In this document: in pieces, positions 52,101-61,456 of the stretch | Layout: every line of letters starts with the position of its first letter | Numbering within the stretch: position 1 is the stretch's first letter | The notes under the pieces: model-generated | What the model saw: the letters and a program-made list of their open reading frames with translations, nothing else | Told to the model about the DNA's origin: nothing | The model's database searches: none | Translations under genes and position numbers: made by a program | NCBI GenBank assembly: GCA_009712635.1 | Contig: WASS01000020.1 | Location: 1,187,208 to 1,251,207, forward strand | Direction: 5' to 3' | Length of the DNA stretch: 64,000 bases | Source of the DNA: Hungatella sp. | GTDB lineage: Bacteria > Bacillota > Clostridia > Lachnospirales > Lachnospiraceae

Positions 52101-53203
52101 AGTTTCTGCCTCCCCGCTTTCTCTTGTATACTGACAGCCTGGTTTTGCGCCCTGACACACAGCTCTGCCGCCTTAAAAGCATGTTCCTGAGTCATGGCAT
52201 TCTCCGTCCGGTTCATACAGTCTAAAATCAGCTGACCAAAGAACGGGTATCCAACCCTTCCGGTCACTTCAAAATGCTGCTCCCCTTCCTCATTGACCAG
52301 GAAGACATGGTTTGAGCTTCCGTCACCGGCTCCAATATTTACGTATTTGCGCAATTCGATATAGCCCTTTGTACCAAGAATGAAGGTTCTTCCGTCACCC
52401 CAGGTGGAAAGTCCTTTTGGAGTGAACCAGTCTACACGAAAATGCTGGGTTGCCCCATTGTCTCCCAGAAGTACCGCATCTCCGAAATCTTCCTGTTCAG
52501 GATACTCTGGATGCCCGAAATTGCCCACCTGGGAATACTGTACTTTTGCCTCCTGTACCTTACAGTAATATAAAAACTGCTCAATCTGGTGGCTTCCAAT
52601 GTCACATAAAATGCCGCCGTATTTTTCCTTTATAAAAAACCAGTCCGGTCTGTCCTTAGGGTTACCCACTCTGTGTGGACCAAAACCGTCAATATGTATG
52701 GGTGTTCCAATTGCTCCCTGCTCAATCAGCTGTCCGGCAAATACTGCTGCCTCCACATGGATCCGCTCACTGTAATATACCATGTATTTCTTCCCGGTTT
52801 TTTTCACCATTTCCTTTGCGGCTGTCAGCTGCTCCAGAGTGGTAAGAGGTGCTTTATCTGTAAAATAATCTTTTCCAGCTTTCATTACCCGTAGACCCAG
52901 TGCACAGCGCAGGCTTGTAACTGCCGCGGAACAGACCATATGCACCATGGGATCTTTCAGAATCTGCTCCTCAGATTCTGCCACTTTTACCTCAGGAAAG
53001 ACTTTAACAAAGTTAGCCACTTTTACCGGATCGGGATCGTATACCCATTTCAGTACCGCCCCTGCCTCAGTTAAACCATTGCACATCCCATAAATGTGTC
53101 CATGGTCCAAAGCAATCGCTGCTATGAAAAAATCCCCTTTTTCAACCACAGGCTCTGGCTTTCCTTTCGGCGCATAATTCATGCCATCGTTTCTACTGTA
53201 CAT
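52094..53203 (-). CDS. Gfo/Idh/MocA-family oxidoreductase, second type
   Basis: Start at 53203 (MYSRNDGMN) with AGGAG 8 bases upstream. About 369 residues. The Rossmann part is less canonical (AIALDHGHIYGMCNGLTEAG instead of GxGxxG), the EKP-like motif reads TDKAPLTTLEQ, and the catalytic segment is GGILCDIGSHQIEQFLYY. Such divergent members often act on sugar derivatives together with a sister dehydrogenase. It lies 41 bases downstream of the binding-protein gene in the transporter operon. Confidence 0.88.
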   Translation of the reverse strand: MYSRNDGMNYAPKGKPEPVVEKGDFFIAAIALDHGHIYGMCNGLTEAGAVLKWVYDPDPVKVANFVKVFPEVKVAESEEQILKDPMVHMVCSAAVTSLRCALGLRVMKAGKDYFTDKAPLTTLEQLTAAKEMVKKTGKKYMVYYSERIHVEAAVFAGQLIEQGAIGTPIHIDGFGPHRVGNPKDRPDWFFIKEKYGGILCDIGSHQIEQFLYYCKVQEAKVQYSQVGNFGHPEYPEQEDFGDAVLLGDNGATQHFRVDWFTPKGLSTWGDGRTFILGTKGYIELRKYVNIGAGDGSSNHVFLVNEEGEQHFEVTGRVGYPFFGQLILDCMNRTENAMTQEHAFKAAELCVRAQNQAVSIQEKAGRQKLC

Positions 53204-53244
53204 CTTCGTGTCTCCTCTCACTTTCTGTCTGTTTCCCGCAAAAC

Positions 53245-54897
53245 TTACTTCCCGGCAAATACACCATCATAATAATCCGTTCGTTCTTTGATAATCTGGT
53301 CGTATCCTGCTTTCTTCAGTTTATCTTTAAACTCCTGTAATGTGGCATCAAATTTATCCGGCTGGCAGGTAACTAATTTTACGAAATACTCTTCCCTGAT
53401 TACACTAATCTCCGTATTTTTCTCTGTAGCAGTCGGTGCAGTAAACGTTGGATCGTGTCTTATTGTCCCAACAGAAGCATTTTTAAAATTGTCGAGCACA
53501 TAGTTTTCATATCCGGGACATTCCTTAGAGGTGGCTAGTGCGAATTCATCGGCAGTTTTATAATAACCCTGGTTTCCAATTATAAACAGATCATGTCTGG
53601 TCCAGTCTTTGTCCTTTGTATTATAACCCGCATCAAGAACACAGGGAACCCCTGCATCATCATACTTGAAATGCTCTCCTTCAAATCCGTGGAAAATTGT
53701 AAATCCCCCCTCCTTGGTAGCAAGCCAGTCCAGATAAGTTACAGCTGCTTCCACATTCTTTGCTGATTTAGGAACAAAGAGATAGGCACCGTTAATGGGA
53801 TAATTCTTATTATAAATTTCCCCGTCATTAACATTTTTTATCGGAGGAATGCTAATGACATCCGCTTTGGGGTCCGTTGACTGAAGCACCTTTAATAAGC
53901 TTCCACGGAGACTGTCTACATTATAGTTTACATTGGATTCAAAACAGCCGACTTTCCCGTTTACAAAATCCTCTTTTAAGGCATTTTCCGTAGTGTCCAC
54001 ATAATATTCCGGATCGATCAGTCCTTCATTATACAATTGGTTCATCCATCTGAAATACTCTCCAAAGCCCGGATCCATATAAATTAAGCTGGTTGCAGAG
54101 TCTGCTTCGATTGCATAAGCTTTTTCATCCTTTGCATTCTTTAAAAATGAGGTAGCCATTACCCCCGCAATATCGCTGGCTTTGGTACATACCCAAAAGC
54201 TGGCTGCAAAGGAATCGGGCTTATATTTTTTAAATTCCTGCAAAACGTGGTACATCTCCTCTTTTGTTGTGGGAGCCTGTAAACCCAGCTCATCCAGCCA
54301 GTCCTTACGGATAAAGAGATTTGTAGAGGCCGTAGTGGATCGTCTTGCCGGAACCGCCCACAGCTCTCCCTGCTGATTCCGTCCCAGATCCATACAGTCC
54401 TTACCAATGTATTCTTTTAAGTTTTTTGCCTGTTCTTCTCCATCCACATAGGGTGACAGGTCATAGGTTCCTCCATCCTTATAAAATCCTTCCACAATAG
54501 AGGACGTATAGCAGATCATTATATCCGGACCAGTGCCGGATGCCATCATAAGCTGGGCTTTATTCACTTCATCGGATCTTGGAACCGCCACAAATTTAAC
54601 AGTAATTCCTACTTTGTTCATCTCCTGATTAATATATTTTGTCCATCTGTTATCAATTACTGTACTTCCCTCCGGTGCGTTGCTTCTGTCAAACACTTCA
54701 ACCGTTATCGTTACATCATCAAATTTTTTAGATCCGTAGGTGGTTTTAAATTCCTCTTTTCCTCCCGCTGCTTCCGATACCGCGGTACCCTTTGTGTCTG
54801 CATTTTTAGAAACCTCTCCCGTACTTTTGCAGCCAATCAGACTGACTGCCATTGCGAAAACCAATCCCCCTGCCAGAAAACGCCTTACCTTTTTCAT
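53245..54897 (-). CDS. Sugar ABC transporter substrate-binding lipoprotein (LplA-like)
   Basis: Start at 54897, since GGAGGAAGG lies directly upstream and a lipoprotein signal follows (lipobox LIGC). About 550 residues, the large family-1 extracellular solute-binding type typical of LplA/YtcQ, with a Ser/Thr/Lys linker after the Cys. It works with the two permeases upstream. No ATPase gene is present, so a shared MsmK-type ATPase encoded elsewhere is expected. The substrate is probably an oligosaccharide or modified sugar. Confidence 0.92.
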   Translation of the reverse strand: MKKVRRFLAGGLVFAMAVSLIGCKSTGEVSKNADTKGTAVSEAAGGKEEFKTTYGSKKFDDVTITVEVFDRSNAPEGSTVIDNRWTKYINQEMNKVGITVKFVAVPRSDEVNKAQLMMASGTGPDIMICYTSSIVEGFYKDGGTYDLSPYVDGEEQAKNLKEYIGKDCMDLGRNQQGELWAVPARRSTTASTNLFIRKDWLDELGLQAPTTKEEMYHVLQEFKKYKPDSFAASFWVCTKASDIAGVMATSFLKNAKDEKAYAIEADSATSLIYMDPGFGEYFRWMNQLYNEGLIDPEYYVDTTENALKEDFVNGKVGCFESNVNYNVDSLRGSLLKVLQSTDPKADVISIPPIKNVNDGEIYNKNYPINGAYLFVPKSAKNVEAAVTYLDWLATKEGGFTIFHGFEGEHFKYDDAGVPCVLDAGYNTKDKDWTRHDLFIIGNQGYYKTADEFALATSKECPGYENYVLDNFKNASVGTIRHDPTFTAPTATEKNTEISVIREEYFVKLVTCQPDKFDATLQEFKDKLKKAGYDQIIKERTDYYDGVFAGK

Positions 54898-54945
54898 ATA
54901 CCTTCCTCCAATCATATAATTTAGTGTATTAAAATTCCGGACTTA

Positions 54946-55827
54946 TCAGCCTTTCACAGAGCCCAGCATAACACCCTTTACAAAATATTTCTGAAGCCAT
55001 GGATAGACAGCCAGTATTGGAACTGTTCCAACTACAATACATGCCATCTTTAACGATTCTGCCATAACCTGCTGTGCCAGTCCCTCGTTGCCTGCCGCCC
55101 CCAGCTCTCCGGCAAAAAGAAGACTTCTCAGACGAAGCTGAAGAGTATACTTTTCAGGGGACTGAATATAAATAAGGGCATTAAAATAATCATTCCAGTA
55201 ATAAACAGCATAGAAAAGTCCGATGGTAGCGATAATCGGCATGGACAGAGGAAGAACAATCTTAAAGAGAATCTGTACGTCCGTTGCTCCGTCAAGATAA
55301 GCAGCCTCTTCCAGACTTTTTGGGATTTCCCTGAAAAAGGTTCTCATCACTATGAAATTAAAAACATTAACAGCAGAGGGAATATAAAGTGACGTAAGCT
55401 GGTCATACATTCCCAGATTTTTTATTACCAGAAAGGTTGGAATAATACCTCCGTTAAAATACATGGTAAACAGGATCATTCCTGATATCCATCTCCGTCC
55501 CTTTAATTTATCCTTTGAAAGTGCATAGGCTGCAAATACAGTAAGTATCAGGCCAATGGCAGTCCCTAACAAGGTTACCAGCATGGTTACTCTCATTGCT
55601 GTCCAGATCTGTCCTCTATGTACAATCTCCTTATAGGCATCCAGCTGCATTTCAATTGGGAAAAAAGTAACCGTTCCGGATAAAACTGCACGGTTGCTGC
55701 TAAAAGAATAAGCAACTACATTTAAAAATGGATAAAAGCATATAACTACCAAAATAGTCAGCAAAAAATAGTTTATCACAGTTCCCCAATTGATTTTTAT
55801 CTTTTTACTTACACCCATATTCTTCAT
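54946..55827 (-). CDS. Carbohydrate ABC permease (LplC/YtcP-like)
   Basis: Start at ATG 55827 with GGGGG 8 bases upstream (GTG 55830 is an alternative). About 293 residues, six membrane segments, and the EAA loop EAAYLDGATDVQILFKIVLPLSMP. The C-terminus WLQKYFVKGVMLGSVKG is typical for this permease group. Second gene of the operon. Confidence 0.93.
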   Translation of the reverse strand: MKNMGVSKKIKINWGTVINYFLLTILVVICFYPFLNVVAYSFSSNRAVLSGTVTFFPIEMQLDAYKEIVHRGQIWTAMRVTMLVTLLGTAIGLILTVFAAYALSKDKLKGRRWISGMILFTMYFNGGIIPTFLVIKNLGMYDQLTSLYIPSAVNVFNFIVMRTFFREIPKSLEEAAYLDGATDVQILFKIVLPLSMPIIATIGLFYAVYYWNDYFNALIYIQSPEKYTLQLRLRSLLFAGELGAAGNEGLAQQVMAESLKMACIVVGTVPILAVYPWLQKYFVKGVMLGSVKG

Positions 55828-55843
55828 CACGATGACCCCCTCT

Positions 55844-56800
55844 CTATAAGATTCCCTCTTCTCCGATCATTTTAGCAAAACGATCTGCAAGAATCAGTAT
55901 GAAAATATTAACGGCTGACTGAAACAGACCTATTACTGTAGATAAACTGTACTCTGCCTTTACAATGCCCAGACGATAAATGTAGGTACTGATCACTTCT
56001 GACACATTGATAACCTTGGTGTTGCCAAGAAGCAAAGGAGCGTCCAGACCGATACTCATCATTTTACTGATAGACAGAATCAGCATGACTATAATCACTG
56101 ACCGGATCATAGGAAGGGTGATATAGAGGATACGCTGAACTTTGCCTGCACCGTCTATGTAGGCTGCTTCATACAGGGATTCATCAATACCGGTTATAGC
56201 CGCCAGATAAATAATTGTTCCCCAGCCAATTTCCTTCCACACATTGCATATAACATAAGTGAAGACCCACCAGCCGCTGCTGTTTAAGAAAGGAATCGCA
56301 TTGAATCCAAGATGTTTGATCATCTGATTTACGCTTCCATCCGTCTGCGCAAAAAGATTGGTTGCAATGCCTGCCACCACCACCCATGACATAAAGTGAG
56401 GCAGATAAAGAAATGACTGGGATACGCGCCGGAACAAAGGATATTTAACTTCATTCAGCATTAATGCAACCAGTATGGTTAATGGAAAATTCACTGCCAG
56501 TGTAGACAGATTAAGTATTAAGGTGTTTTTAATGGACTGCCAGAACAGATCCGTCTGGAAAACCTGTTTAAAGTTAAGGAAACCAACCCATTTACTCCCT
56601 GTAATTCCCTTAAAAACATTATAATCTTTAAAGGCAATGACGAGGCCGTACATAGGCACATATTTAAATACAATATAATAGGTAATGACAGGTGCCAGCA
56701 TCAAATACAGCCATTTATCTCTCCATATATAAAACCAGATATTTTTACTGCCTGAATGCCTGGATCGGTATCCGGCCTGACGTTGTTTTGCCCACTTCAT
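55844..56800 (-). CDS. Carbohydrate ABC permease (LplB/YteP-like)
   Basis: Start at ATG 56800 with GGGAG 9 bases upstream. About 318 residues; Lys/Arg-rich N-terminus, six membrane segments, the EAA loop EAAYIDGAGKVQRILYITLPMIR. First gene of the operon; divergent from a membrane AraC sensor that is probably its activator. Confidence 0.93.
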   Translation of the reverse strand: MKWAKQRQAGYRSRHSGSKNIWFYIWRDKWLYLMLAPVITYYIVFKYVPMYGLVIAFKDYNVFKGITGSKWVGFLNFKQVFQTDLFWQSIKNTLILNLSTLAVNFPLTILVALMLNEVKYPLFRRVSQSFLYLPHFMSWVVVAGIATNLFAQTDGSVNQMIKHLGFNAIPFLNSSGWWVFTYVICNVWKEIGWGTIIYLAAITGIDESLYEAAYIDGAGKVQRILYITLPMIRSVIIVMLILSISKMMSIGLDAPLLLGNTKVINVSEVISTYIYRLGIVKAEYSLSTVIGLFQSAVNIFILILADRFAKMIGEEGIL

Positions 56801-56946
56801 TTTCAAGTTCTCCCTTCGGTCTCTTTTATTTACTTAAATTTACCCAACCCTCTCCTCATATACAACGGTAGATTTCTATTTGGAAGTATGAATAACTATC
56901 ATGGAGTATCAGAATCTATCATTTCTGTGTACAATTATGGATTCAC

Positions 56947-56976
56947 TTGAAAATAATCTTTATCCTGTGCTATAGT
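56947..56976 (+). promoter_or_regulatory. Promoter of the AraC-type sensor gene
   Basis: TTGAAA (56947-56952), 18-base spacer, TATAGT (56971-56976). The divergent region 56801-57037 must also hold the transporter-operon promoter, for which only a weak TTGTAC/TGATAC pair is visible on the minus strand near 56936-56908; this fits activator dependence. Confidence 0.6.
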
Positions 56977-57037
56977 TAAAGTTAGCCTAAGAGCAAGGAA
57001 CCGCCGTATTGAGAATATTACTGTGTAGGAGGCTTTT

Positions 57038-59323
57038 ATGAATCTGTTTTCGAATGAGAATTGGAAAAGAAGAAAGAAAATAGGATTCCGCAGATATTTG
57101 TACCGAATTCTTCTATCTAATATCCTTCTGATTTTAATTCCCATCAGTGTCCTGGGCTTCTTCTGGTACCACATGATGTCACAGCAGGCAAAACAGAAAT
57201 TTTATCAGCAGAAATCCATTGATTTAAATGAAATCACTTCCGGGATCAATCAGCGAATTAAAAGCATCAAGATGGAAACAGCTACGGAAATCGGCGAAAA
57301 GAGATACAGTACCTACACCTATTCAAACGATTACAATACAGATTTATCCATGATTTCAAAAAGGCTGTCCGCCATGACACAGAAATATTACTTAATTGAT
57401 TCCGTATACTTTTACGACAAGACAACCGGCAAAATCTATAATTCAAAAACCGGAAGGTATCTTTTCTCGGAATTTTATGATACCAAATGGTTAAATGATA
57501 TAAACGACAATATCTACAGCATACAGCAGCTGCCTCCACGTCTTATCTTTGATGATGAATCTTTGTTTGACAAGTACAGTTTTTTATACAATAAGCGGAA
57601 TAATCTTGTCCTTTCTCTGGTTTTAAAGGGCAGACCGGATTTCTATCTGGTAACTAACCTCAGTATAAAGAGCTTATACAATGAGATTGTTGATTCCTAC
57701 CATCTGACCGATAATCATATGGAATTTTTTATTTTGGACAGAGATGGCATGCTTATTGAGGGAGACAGCCGGTATGCGGAATGGAAAGAACTGATCCGTC
57801 AGCCTGCCAGAGAGCTGGATAATGGTGTAACTTATATAGTCTGCAATAATCGTATATATTTTATGAAATCCGTTAACTTTAACGCTTTATCAGTTACTTC
57901 TTATCCGCTCAGCGATTCTTATCAGGAAGCTGTTTATCTGGGAAAGTACATACTTCTGATTTGTATCGGACTAATCCTTTTTTCCCTGATCATCTCTTTC
58001 TATATGGCCAAACGATTATACAGGCCGATTAATATTCTATATTCAGACGTTGCAAAAGATACCAGGAATACTCCACAGGAACATATCACTGATGAAATCG
58101 ATATGCTGAAACAAGTATTTTCAGAGATGAACACATTTAATTACAATGCCAGATTAAAATTAAAACGATTTGATGAATTAAGTAAGGCGTTTAATTTCAG
58201 AAGTTTTCTGGAAAACTGGAAGTATACAACTGAATTTACCAATGACCATCCCTATCTGTTTGATAAAAACGGAAACTGCCACTGCGAAATGCTGTTGGTA
58301 AAATTTGATATCACCGATATGAAATTGTCACCTGATGATGAGTTGTTATTCCGTCTGAACCTGCAGGAAGTACTGCGAAGCTATCTTCAGTCTTCCCTGA
58401 AAGGAGTTTTAGCCAAAACCGAGGAAGAGACTCTGGTCTTGCTCTACCAGGGTAATGAAGGGGAGAGTCTTGAGCAGACAAGAACAGTTCTGGCTGATAC
58501 GGTAATTAAGCTGACAAACCAGAACGCATATTTCGGGATCAGTCAGCTCATACATCATGCGGAAGAAATTTTAGAAGAGTACCCTAAATGTCTTGAAGCA
58601 GTCAAAAACTCATATTTTTTTAAGTGGAAAAATAAACTTACCACAGTCAAAAAAATTGAGAAAAGTCTGGATTCTGATGAAGCATATACGATGTTATTAA
58701 ATATTAATACATCGTTTATCCGTAGCATTGTCTCTCAAAACGAACAGGAAACAGAACGGCTGTTACTTGAGTTGGAAGATAAACTTGGAAATATCAGGAA
58801 TGCATCCGAGGTCAGGGATGTATTTAACCGGATACTGGTAGAACTGGATCACGAATTTCATTTTACCAGACTGATGGGTACCAACCTTTTAGATTCTTTA
58901 TATGAGTATAAAACTTTGGCAGATATGATTCATTCCAGCAGAGAGCTTCTCATGAATATCAGCGTACATTATAAGAGCAACGATATAAAAGAAACCAGTT
59001 ACTGTGAAATGGCCAAGCAATATCTAAATGAGCACTATATGAATGACATGAATATAACTGATGTAGCTGACTATCTGGAAATCAGCTACTCTTATCTCAG
59101 TAAAATTTTTCGGGCACGGACCGGAACGACCTTAACCGATTACTTAAATAGTATACGAATTGACAAAAGTAAAGAGTACCTTATGGACACGTTTCTTACC
59201 TTAACTGAAATATCAGAAAAGGTAGGATATAATAACGTGCAAAGCTACCAGCGTTTTTTCAAAAAGTATGTTACAATGACGCCGGGAGAATACAGAAAGC
59301 TTCAGGCTCCCAAAATGCTTTAG
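57038..59323 (+). CDS. Membrane-bound AraC-family transcriptional regulator
   Basis: A 761-residue one-component regulator. Membrane helix 1 at about residues 24-46, extracytoplasmic sensor domain (about 47-302, Cache-like), helix 2 at about 303-325, a cytoplasmic helical region, and a C-terminal AraC double HTH (about 660-757; NITDVADYLEISYSYLSKIF, then VGYNNVQSYQRFFKKYVTMTPGEYRK). This kind sits beside LplABC-type transporters in Firmicutes and activates them on sensing the extracellular sugar. AGGAGG 7 bases before the ATG. Confidence 0.93.
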   Translation: MNLFSNENWKRRKKIGFRRYLYRILLSNILLILIPISVLGFFWYHMMSQQAKQKFYQQKSIDLNEITSGINQRIKSIKMETATEIGEKRYSTYTYSNDYNTDLSMISKRLSAMTQKYYLIDSVYFYDKTTGKIYNSKTGRYLFSEFYDTKWLNDINDNIYSIQQLPPRLIFDDESLFDKYSFLYNKRNNLVLSLVLKGRPDFYLVTNLSIKSLYNEIVDSYHLTDNHMEFFILDRDGMLIEGDSRYAEWKELIRQPARELDNGVTYIVCNNRIYFMKSVNFNALSVTSYPLSDSYQEAVYLGKYILLICIGLILFSLIISFYMAKRLYRPINILYSDVAKDTRNTPQEHITDEIDMLKQVFSEMNTFNYNARLKLKRFDELSKAFNFRSFLENWKYTTEFTNDHPYLFDKNGNCHCEMLLVKFDITDMKLSPDDELLFRLNLQEVLRSYLQSSLKGVLAKTEEETLVLLYQGNEGESLEQTRTVLADTVIKLTNQNAYFGISQLIHHAEEILEEYPKCLEAVKNSYFFKWKNKLTTVKKIEKSLDSDEAYTMLLNINTSFIRSIVSQNEQETERLLLELEDKLGNIRNASEVRDVFNRILVELDHEFHFTRLMGTNLLDSLYEYKTLADMIHSSRELLMNISVHYKSNDIKETSYCEMAKQYLNEHYMNDMNITDVADYLEISYSYLSKIFRARTGTTLTDYLNSIRIDKSKEYLMDTFLTLTEISEKVGYNNVQSYQRFFKKYVTMTPGEYRKLQAPKML

Positions 59324-59350
59324 CTGGTTACCTCTGCTGGGCGCTGCAGG

Positions 59351-59587
59351 CAGGATAATATCCCTTTTCAAACTATGTTTCTTAATATCGCAATGGACCG
59401 GATTAAGGGTATCATTTCCATTAATTGTCCAACCGAGTATTACAATTATGTATTTGATTATGTTATGCATGGAAGTATTTGTATTCTTATAGAGTGGATA
59501 AAATCAGACTTTGATCTTTCAAGCCAAAAATTAGCCCAGCTTATGTTCCGCCTGTCCGATCATTCTCTTTCCAGTTTTGATTCTTAA
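59351..59587 (+). pseudogene. C-terminal fragment of a TetR-family regulator
   Basis: In the frame that continues past the AraC stop codon, the stretch FQTMFLNIAMDRIKGIIS, EYYNYVFDYVMHGSICILIEW and SSQKLAQLMFRLSDHS reads like the C-terminal domain of a clostridial TetR protein (the YYxxF..HG...I..W and ..LA.LM.. pattern). The intact TetR at 60846 has the same pattern in its C-terminus. No DNA-binding domain precedes it, and no SD fits the ATG at 59375, so it is a decayed remnant and not a working gene. It may mark a deletion between two former genes. Confidence 0.5.
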
Positions 59588-59600
59588 ATACCAGGAACGA

Positions 59601-59627
59601 AAAACCCGGGCGGTAGCCCGGGTTTTT
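59601..59627. terminator. Rho-independent terminator
   Basis: AAAACCCGGGC pairs with GCCCGGGTTTTT around a 4-base loop, with T or A tracts on each side. It ends the AraC/TetR-fragment transcript and the leftward GNAT gene. Confidence 0.9.
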
Positions 59628-59644
59628 GGGGAAAGCTTTGTTTT

Positions 59645-60295
59645 TTAAGTGGGATTCACATTCATGCGGAAGCTCCAGTTACCAACTGCCGAATCAGACA
59701 TCTGAATGGTTGTATAATCAAATTCAGTAAATCCATTTTTCAGATAAAATTTTTTATTTATTTCTGTATTCGTAAAGGTAATAAATGTCTCCGGTTCATC
59801 CCCAATAGACTGTTCTTTTATATAGGGTATTATACATTCATTTATCATCTTACTTCCCAGTTGCTGACCTCTGCAAAATCGATCCACTGCCAGCGATTCT
59901 AACTGCCATGAATGTTCTTTTATACCGCTTCCGGGTTTGTGTCCTGTTTCAAGAACATTTAAAAACTTCAGGATTCCGGTAAGGCTCGCTTTTTTAAACA
60001 GTTTAAATGCACCAGCCCGAAAATAATCAAGCAGGCAGACGTCTTCGCTGTAAGGGCGTACCAGAATGGCAAAGCTTTTTATTCTTCCATTGTCCTCGCC
60101 TACAAAGAATTCGCTTTTTTTGTAATACGCTTTTATATAAACGTAATAAACTTCACACATAAAATCAAGAAACCGGCCAGATTCTCTAAATTCTCTTTTT
60201 ATATCGTTACACATTGGATAGTCAATAAATGTCAAAGCGCACATTCTTGCTATCTCCTTTAATTCTTCCTTTTTTGGTCTTCTATAATTGATCAT
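59645..60295 (-). CDS. GNAT-family N-acetyltransferase
   Basis: A 216-residue protein. The acetyl-CoA loop is in SLAVDRFCRGQQLGSKMINEC (about residues 128-148), then FITFTNTEINKKFYLKNGFTEFD. The N-terminal half is longer than in RimI-like proteins, with a helical insert (RVQ...CLLDYFRAGAFKLFKKAS region, about 75-105). Substrate unknown. AAGGAG upstream. Single gene ending at the terminator at 59601. Confidence 0.88.
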   Translation of the reverse strand: MINYRRPKKEELKEIARMCALTFIDYPMCNDIKREFRESGRFLDFMCEVYYVYIKAYYKKSEFFVGEDNGRIKSFAILVRPYSEDVCLLDYFRAGAFKLFKKASLTGILKFLNVLETGHKPGSGIKEHSWQLESLAVDRFCRGQQLGSKMINECIIPYIKEQSIGDEPETFITFTNTEINKKFYLKNGFTEFDYTTIQMSDSAVGNWSFRMNVNPT

Positions 60296-60845
60296 TTTTC
60301 TCTCCTTTTTTAATTTAGTTGATAGACGTCAGTACATTTATCTGCACAATTGTATTATATATAAACTACAGTTGCTTTTCTACAATCAATTCCTGGCCTA
60401 AATGTCTGCTAAGCGATAAAATGTGGTCTAAATGTCGCATTACCAAAATTTAGCTGACTTAAACAAATATAGTAACCTTGTCTGGGGGCATAGGCAAAGA
60501 AATATCTGTTGCTTTGCCTCAAATGATATAGATGGAATCTCAAAAATGGAGAAATAGGACATATATAGGTACAATATTTTATTGATGCCCCGCAAACTAC
60601 ATAATGGCGGGGCATCCGTAATGAACTGACTGCCGCTTTGCCACAAATAGAGATAGAGAAGATTGAAAATCAGTGATGTGAGGCAGAGGGGTAAAAAAAA
60701 GTTATCGATGCCTCACTTTATCTGAAACAATAATAAATAATTGTTTATTTATATTAGGCATCAGTTGTTTTAACTATATATGTGTAATATAATTGTACCA
60801 GAGTCGTTTTTTATACTAATATACAATACAGGAGGACGTAACTCA
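60296..60845. other. Hairpin-rich non-coding region
   Basis: About 550 bases without a credible gene. It holds GATGCCCCGC...GCGGGGCATC (60584-60593/60607-60616, perfect 10-bp stem), GTGAGGCA...TGCCTCAC (60678-60685/60709-60716) and two similar runs, GTTGCTTTGCCTCAAATGAT near 60508 and CCGCTTTGCCACAAATAGA near 60633. Two copies of CTAAATGTC appear near 60397 and 60429. It may be a decayed gene or an intergenic repeat family; nothing coding is supported. Confidence 0.5.
60733..60752. promoter_or_regulatory. Candidate TetR operator
   Basis: ATAAATAA, TTGT, TTATTTAT: perfect 8-bp arms, about 95 bases before the TetR start at 60846. AT-rich symmetry fits a TetR site, but AT-rich palindromes also occur by chance. 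Confidence 0.35.
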
Positions 60846-61433
60846 ATGGGTGCTAATGATCAAGATGACAGGCGGGTAAGAAAAACAAAAAGAGCGTTGC
60901 GGGATGGACTTGCTGAATTAATGGTAACTAAGGATATTCGTAATATAACAGTACGGGAATTAACGGATCAAGTAGATATCCACAGAGCCACTTTTTATGC
61001 TCATTATAAAGATATCTATGATCTTTATGAACAGATGGAGAATGCGGTTACCGCAGAACTCAATGATCTGATTATTCAGAACTATGAACAGCCGGCCACC
61101 TATTTTTATAAAGTAATTTTTGAATACATTTTAGAGAACAGGCAATTATGCCGCATGCTGTTCAGCACCAATGGAGAAGGCAGCTTTGCTGTACGTCTCA
61201 ATGATTTGTTTGAGGAAAAATGCATCGAAACATGGTGTAAGGATTGGGAGCATTCCAAAATCGGTGAAGAGCTGACCTATCATGTCCGTTACCACGTTCA
61301 GGGCTGCCTGGCGATTATCAGCAAATGGGTTAATTCGGGCTTTGTATATCCAACAGATAAGCTGGTTGAGATTATATCAGATATTGATAGAAATATGGAA
61401 TATGCAGTCATGAAAAAGCAAAAAATAAACTAG
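60846..61433 (+). CDS. TetR-family transcriptional regulator
   Basis: Start at ATG 60846 with AGGAGG about 10 bases upstream; the longer frame has no SD. 195 residues: HTH ITVRELTDQVDIHRATFYAHYKD (about residues 33-55) and a C-terminal domain of the clostridial TetR_C kind (HVRYHVQGCLAIISKWVNSG). No divergent or downstream partner gene is obvious, so targets are unknown. Ends in the terminator shared with phoU. Confidence 0.9.
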   Translation: MGANDQDDRRVRKTKRALRDGLAELMVTKDIRNITVRELTDQVDIHRATFYAHYKDIYDLYEQMENAVTAELNDLIIQNYEQPATYFYKVIFEYILENRQLCRMLFSTNGEGSFAVRLNDLFEEKCIETWCKDWEHSKIGEELTYHVRYHVQGCLAIISKWVNSGFVYPTDKLVEIISDIDRNMEYAVMKKQKIN

Positions 61434-61456
61434 AGGCATAGGCCTCTAATTTATTT
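61423..61456. terminator. Bidirectional terminator, tetR/phoU
   Basis: AAATAAA...TAGAGGC pairs with GCCTCTA...TTTATTT around a short loop. The stem includes the tetR TAG stop and the phoU end, between convergent genes. Confidence 0.85.

Noticed and set aside
60409-60646. Two overlapping 68-residue minus-strand frames
   Set aside because: No SD, odd composition, and they lie across imperfect repeats; no family resemblance.
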